Positions 43,938 through 47,275 of a stretch of 47,275 nucleotides of DNA are shown one piece after another. Source of the DNA: Pseudomonadota bacterium. Its GTDB lineage: Bacteria > Pseudomonadota > Gammaproteobacteria > Burkholderiales > Burkholderiaceae_B. The DNA lies in assembly GCA_023427085.1 (NCBI GenBank), contig JAEZBO010000093.1:1-47275 (forward strand), given 5' to 3'. The notes below the pieces were generated by a model, which saw only the letters and a list, made by a program, of their open reading frames with translations, was not told the DNA's origin and did no database searches. The stretch's first letter is position 1. Each line of letters opens with the position of its first letter. The translations under genes were made by a program, and so were the position numbers.

Positions 43938-44685
43938 GTGTCATGACGGTCGCGACTCGGTGGGGAGTAAGCGACCGCTTGCTTTTTGGGCTTGCAGTAT
44001 TTTCGGTACGCGTGGAACGGCCGGTGTGCGAGTGTGACCGCACTTTTCTTGCGTATTGTGAAATCGCGCCGACCGCTCGGCGGCCAAAGTCCGGTTAATT
44101 TTCTCCCCAGTGAAACAAGGATTATTTGTTTACGGTTTGATGTGAACGGACATCGGAAATTCTTCTGGTGATGACGATTTGTATCGCCCGTGGCCCGATC
44201 GGGATCGCCGAACTATTGATCGCAAGGTAAAGATTGTCGGCAGTTTGACCTTTTGGCAAAGGTGATTGATGAGGACCTGAACAGATACATTCGCATACAC
44301 AGAGCCCTCGAGTCGCCTCTCCCTGGCCGCATTCCGCAATCCGCGAGCTCATCAGCTTGAACCTCCTCAGTAGGTCAAATTTGCTTTTTCACCAGGCCGA
44401 CTTGCATGACAGCGAAGTCAAGGCGGACTGGTGACGCTATTCGCAAAACACAGGTATAGTCGGTGCCGCAGCAGCGGCTATATCCCTGATTTGTATGCAA
44501 TAAACCGATATTTTTCGACTTTTTTGTGATATTCGTTTTGTTGCCGATATGAGAAATAAATTTTTTGGTCCGGTGGAGCTTGTCCTGATGGCTAAGGACG
44601 ATGATCGGACAATTTTTCATCGATCCCGCCTCGCTGCTTCGCGACCGGCTGGCTTCTCACGACGGCGACTGCAGGATTGCGCGGC
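43938..44685. other. long AT-rich intergenic region upstream of pgaA and the Phd-IS5 gene
   Basis: About 750 bases separate two divergent genes. The part 44470-44590 is markedly AT-rich for this genome, with runs such as TATTTTTCGACTTTTTTGTG. It should hold the pga promoter on the minus strand and a promoter for the gene at 44686. Short minus-strand ORFs (44122-44352 and 44375-44620) lack family features, so I do not call them genes. A small dyad, GCCGA-CCGC-TCGGC, lies near 44069. Confidence 0.45.
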
Positions 44686-45264
44686 ATGAAAAAAGTCGGC
44701 ATGCAGGAGCTGGACAACGGTCTGGCCAAAATCGTGGAGCAGGCCCGCAGCGAGCCCGTGCAGGTCATGCGTTACGGCCGTCCGTGGGTGTGGGTGGTCG
44801 GCCACGCGCTATGGAGCTGTCCGCCGTCGGCCGCGGACCTGGTGCCGTCAGTGCACCCCTTGCGGCAGATCCGCGGCCGGGCCGACGCGGCACTGGCCCA
44901 GGCCATCGACGAGCTGTATCGGCTGGCGCAGGTGATGGAGCTGGTCTTGCCCATCGAGCTGTTGGCGCGGGCCTTGCTGCTGCAATTGCTGTATTCGATC
45001 CGCTGCCCCCACGAGTTGACCGAGCGCATCGGCTACGACCTGAGTTTCCGCTGGTTCGTCGGACTGGAGATCGAGCAGGCGCTGCCGGCTGCCGACATGC
45101 TGGGGGACAGCTTGCAGAAGCTGCTCGAGCAGGCCGTGGTGGTCGAACTACTGCAGGGACTGATGATGGAAGCCGCCGGCGCTCAGGCACACGGGCAGCC
45201 CAAGCGGATCGCGCCGGACTTCGGCCTGTTGAGCCTGTGGATGGCGCGGCACGCACCGCGCTGA
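44686..45264 (+). CDS. Phd/YefM-like antitoxin N-terminus fused to IS5-family transposase N-terminal domain
   Basis: The protein has 192 residues from the ATG at 44686 (a TTG three codons earlier is in frame). Residues 1-40, MKKVGMQELDNGLAKIVEQA and then VQVMRYGRPWVWVV, match the Phd/YefM antitoxin fold (VGMxELxxxLxxxVxxVxxGxxVxVTxxGxPVA). From about residue 50 the chain matches the DUF772 start of IS5-group transposases: VPSVHPLRQIRGRADAAL, LLARALLLQLLYSIRCPHEL, then IGYDLSFRWFVGL. The DDE catalytic domain is absent. The frame is intact with a normal stop and local codon bias, so it looks like a retained protein, possibly a DNA-binding regulator, not fresh debris. No toxin gene is adjacent. 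Confidence 0.75.
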   Translation: MKKVGMQELDNGLAKIVEQARSEPVQVMRYGRPWVWVVGHALWSCPPSAADLVPSVHPLRQIRGRADAALAQAIDELYRLAQVMELVLPIELLARALLLQLLYSIRCPHELTERIGYDLSFRWFVGLEIEQALPAADMLGDSLQKLLEQAVVVELLQGLMMEAAGAQAHGQPKRIAPDFGLLSLWMARHAPR

Positions 45265-45272
45265 CGATCGTC

Positions 45273-46040
45273 TCAGCGCACCCAGACTTCATACACGATC
45301 ATGTGCAGCCCCAGCAGGATCAGGCTGCCCAGGAAGCACTGGCGAAACAGCGCCGGCGACAGTCGCTGGCGCAGTGCCTGGCCGATCTGCATGCCGATCA
45401 GCGCCGGCAGCAGCATCAGCATCGACATGCCCAGCGCCGCCGCCGAATAGCGCGCGTTCAGGTACAGCCCGGCCGCCAGCGCGATCGTCGAGACCGTGAA
45501 CGATATTCCCATCGCCTGGATCAGTTCGTCGCGGCCGAGCTTGAGCGCCTGCAGATAGGGCACCGCAGGGATCACGAACACGCCGGTCGCCGCCGTGATG
45601 ACGCCGGTGACGGCGCCGGTCAGCGGCCCCAGCCAGGTCTGTGTCGAGGCCGATACGCTGGGCTTGGCGCCGCTCAGGCCCCACAAGGCATACAGGATCA
45701 AGGCCGCGCCCAGCGACACCATGGCCCATGCGCCAGCGGGGGCGCCGAACAGCCAGGCGCCTGCCAGCGTGCCGGCGAACACGCCGCACTGCATCGGCGC
45801 CAGCCGCCTGAGCAACACTAATGCCCCACGCCACGGGCGGACCTGCCAGATGTTGGTGACCAGCGACGGCACGATCAGCAGCGCCGCGGCCTGCGCGGGC
45901 GCCATCACCAGCGCCAGCAGCCCCATGGCCACGGTCGGCAGGCCCAATCCCACCACGCCCTTGACCAGCCCGGCTAGCACGAAGACCGCGGCGGTGATCA
46001 GCGGGATCAGGCATGGAAACGTCGAGTCGTGAGCAAGCAT
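45273..46040 (-). CDS. TauE/SafE-family permease (second in window)
   Basis: The protein has 255 residues with about eight membrane helices. The first Gly-rich motif is LAGLVKGVVGLGLPTVAMG (about 22-40) and the repeat is GAVTGVITAATGVFVIPAVP (about 140-160). It is a distant relative of the permease at 12730. The likely substrates of such exporters are sulfite or organosulfonates, but family members are diverse. It is divergent from the LysR gene at 46259, which probably regulates it. It ends eight bases beyond the convergent Phd-IS5 gene. Confidence 0.88.
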   Translation of the reverse strand: MLAHDSTFPCLIPLITAAVFVLAGLVKGVVGLGLPTVAMGLLALVMAPAQAAALLIVPSLVTNIWQVRPWRGALVLLRRLAPMQCGVFAGTLAGAWLFGAPAGAWAMVSLGAALILYALWGLSGAKPSVSASTQTWLGPLTGAVTGVITAATGVFVIPAVPYLQALKLGRDELIQAMGISFTVSTIALAAGLYLNARYSAAALGMSMLMLLPALIGMQIGQALRQRLSPALFRQCFLGSLILLGLHMIVYEVWVR

Positions 46041-46159
46041 GGATCGAGGCGCGTTGACAGGTATCAGGGGGATGGCCCGATTCTGTTGCCGGGCAGTCGC
46101 GGCGAAAATCGGGAAATGCCTGATCCAGGCTCAGGCGCAGCCTGAGGATTTACGTGTTA

Positions 46160-46175
46160 GGTTAGGTACCTGACC
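46160..46175. promoter_or_regulatory. GGTACC-centred palindrome in the permease/LysR spacer
   Basis: GGTTAGGTACCTGACC is a 16-base dyad with one mismatched pair. It lies 84 bases from the LysR ATG and 120 bases from the permease ATG. Position and form fit a LysR recognition site. Confidence 0.45.
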
Positions 46176-46258
46176 GGGTTCGATGGTTTGTCCGCTAGCT
46201 CAAGCCATTGAAGATAAACATAAATCCATAGCGGCCACGATGGCCGAGCCTACCCATC

Positions 46259-47164
46259 ATGCGATTCGATCTGACCGATCTCAGGCTGTTCCTGAACGTG
46301 CACGAGGCAGGCACCATCACCGGCGGCGCCCAGGCCTCGCACATGACGCTGGCGTCGGCCAGCGAGCGCATCCGCGGCATGGAAGACGACCTGGGCGTCG
46401 CCTTGCTGCTGCGCGAACGGCGCGGCGTCAGCGCCACCCCCGCCGGCCGCACGCTGCTGCATCACGCGCGGCTGGTGCTGCGCCAGATGGAACATCTGCA
46501 CGGCGAGCTGGGCGACTACGGCAGCGGCCTGCGCGGCCATGTGCGCATGCTCTGCAACACCTCCGCGATCAGCGAGCACCTGCCCGAGGTGCTGAGCGGT
46601 TTTCTGGCCAGTCACGCGGGCATCTCGGTCGATCTGCAAGAGCGCTCCAGCGTCGAGATCGCCGATGCCCTGCGCAACGATATCTGCGACCTGGGCATGG
46701 CCTCGGACTCGGCGGCGCTCGATGGACTGGAGCAGCATTTTTTCCGCCGCGATCCCTTGTGCCTGGTGGTGCCGCGCGAGCACCCGCTGGCACGCCGATC
46801 CAGCGTGAGCCTTGCCGACGTCGCCGACGAGGCCTTCGTCGGCCTGTCCGAAGGCAGCGCGCTGCACGAGCATCTGGCTTATCACGCGCGGCAACTGGGC
46901 AAGCGCCTGAACTACCGTATCCGGCTGCGCGGACTCGAATCGATCTGCCGCGTGGTCGGGCAGGGCATCGGCCTGGGCATCGTGCCGCAGGCGGTGGCGG
47001 CGCGTTACGGCCGGTCGGCGGGGGTCAGGCGCATCGCGCTGTCCGATGCCTGGGCGGCCCGCAACCTGGTGCTGTGCGTGCGGCGCATGGACGAGCTGCC
47101 GCAGCCGGTGCAATGGCTGGCGCGCCATATCCTGGCGGCCGGCGAGGCCCGGCCCACGGCCTGA
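46259..47164 (+). CDS. LysR-type transcriptional regulator
   Basis: The protein has 301 residues. The winged HTH at residues 3-62 reads DLTDLRLFLNVHEAGTITGG with the recognition-helix region MTLASASERIRGMEDDLGVA. The effector domain (about 90-295) includes VPREHPLARRSSVSLADV and CRVVGQGIGLGIVPQAVAAR, with the typical G-x-G-I-x-x-x-P motif. It is divergent from the TauE/SafE permease, and that pairing is frequent for exporter control. The inducer is unknown. Confidence 0.94.
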   Translation: MRFDLTDLRLFLNVHEAGTITGGAQASHMTLASASERIRGMEDDLGVALLLRERRGVSATPAGRTLLHHARLVLRQMEHLHGELGDYGSGLRGHVRMLCNTSAISEHLPEVLSGFLASHAGISVDLQERSSVEIADALRNDICDLGMASDSAALDGLEQHFFRRDPLCLVVPREHPLARRSSVSLADVADEAFVGLSEGSALHEHLAYHARQLGKRLNYRIRLRGLESICRVVGQGIGLGIVPQAVAARYGRSAGVRRIALSDAWAARNLVLCVRRMDELPQPVQWLARHILAAGEARPTA

Positions 47165-47275
47165 GCCTGATGGCGCCGTCGCGGCGCGACGTGGTGCGGC
47201 GGTGGCCTCGTTGGCGCAGCAAGCGCCGGCAGGTCCAGCCACAGGCCCATCCCGGCGGCGGGAGTCGTCCGAGCT
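47165..47275. other. window end, no assignable gene
   Basis: The last 111 bases are open in several frames on both strands, but the stretch is too short to tell a partial gene from GC-rich noise. Confidence 0.4.

Noticed and set aside
44375..44620. 81-aa minus-strand ORF in the AT-rich pgaA upstream region
   Set aside because: No RBS, no family match and Lys/Ile-rich composition due to AT-rich DNA; more likely regulatory DNA.
44686..45264. Intact IS5-type insertion sequence
   Set aside because: The catalytic domain and terminal inverted repeats are absent; only the transposase N-terminal domain is present in a fusion.

Overview
The window is about 47 kb of GC-rich, densely packed DNA with strong GC3 bias. 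The chromosomal markers (trxB, ftsK, lolA, rarA, serS), a pgaABCD/bps-type poly-GlcNAc operon, a general porin, a Bug-family tripartite tricarboxylate transporter and a characteristic GC-rich intergenic repeat suggest a betaproteobacterium of Burkholderiales, most likely Alcaligenaceae (Bordetella/Achromobacter-like). This is inferred from gene content; no rRNA is present and species is not determined. No tRNA, rRNA, CRISPR array, intact insertion sequence or replication origin was seen.

Layout. 1-2300: a LysR-type regulator cut by the window edge, divergent from a trimeric porin that ends in a rho-independent terminator. 2707-12657: a plus-strand type VI secretion (T6SS) effector module: vgrG, a 38-aa ORF, a putative HNH/Endo VII-fold nuclease toxin, a beta-propeller candidate immunity protein, a DUF2169 adaptor, a DUF4150 PAAR-like tip, two proteins sharing an 'LPFGL' domain, a beta-helix/leucine-rich-repeat protein and a secreted Rap1a-like protein. 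12730-13482: a TauE/SafE permease. 13595-22142: a GntR/FCD regulator divergent from a PLP aminotransferase, tctC-tctB-tctA and a large FAD/4Fe-4S 2-hydroxyacid dehydrogenase, which reads as uptake and oxidation of an unidentified hydroxy or amino acid. 22398-24785: a DUF4212 protein plus a sodium:solute symporter. 24841-35752: core genes smr, trxB, ftsK, lolA, rarA and serS, interrupted by three exact 77-bp tandem repeats (25581-25811) and by a lower-GC islet (31203-34400) carrying a frameshifted EF-hand secreted-toxin-like gene and two tandem Sel1 paralogues. 35860-37032: a PAAR-zincin protein, probably a second T6SS effector, with no adjacent immunity gene. 37090-43937: the pgaDCBA operon on the minus strand. 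44686-45264: an unusual Phd/YefM-IS5 transposase N-terminus fusion. 45273-47164: a second TauE/SafE permease divergent from a LysR regulator.

The most notable points are the two distinct T6SS effector arrangements, the duplicated candidate immunity genes in the rarA-serS islet, the apparently domesticated antitoxin-transposase fusion, the GntR promoter with a palindrome over the start site, and the uncharacterised LPFGL-domain family.
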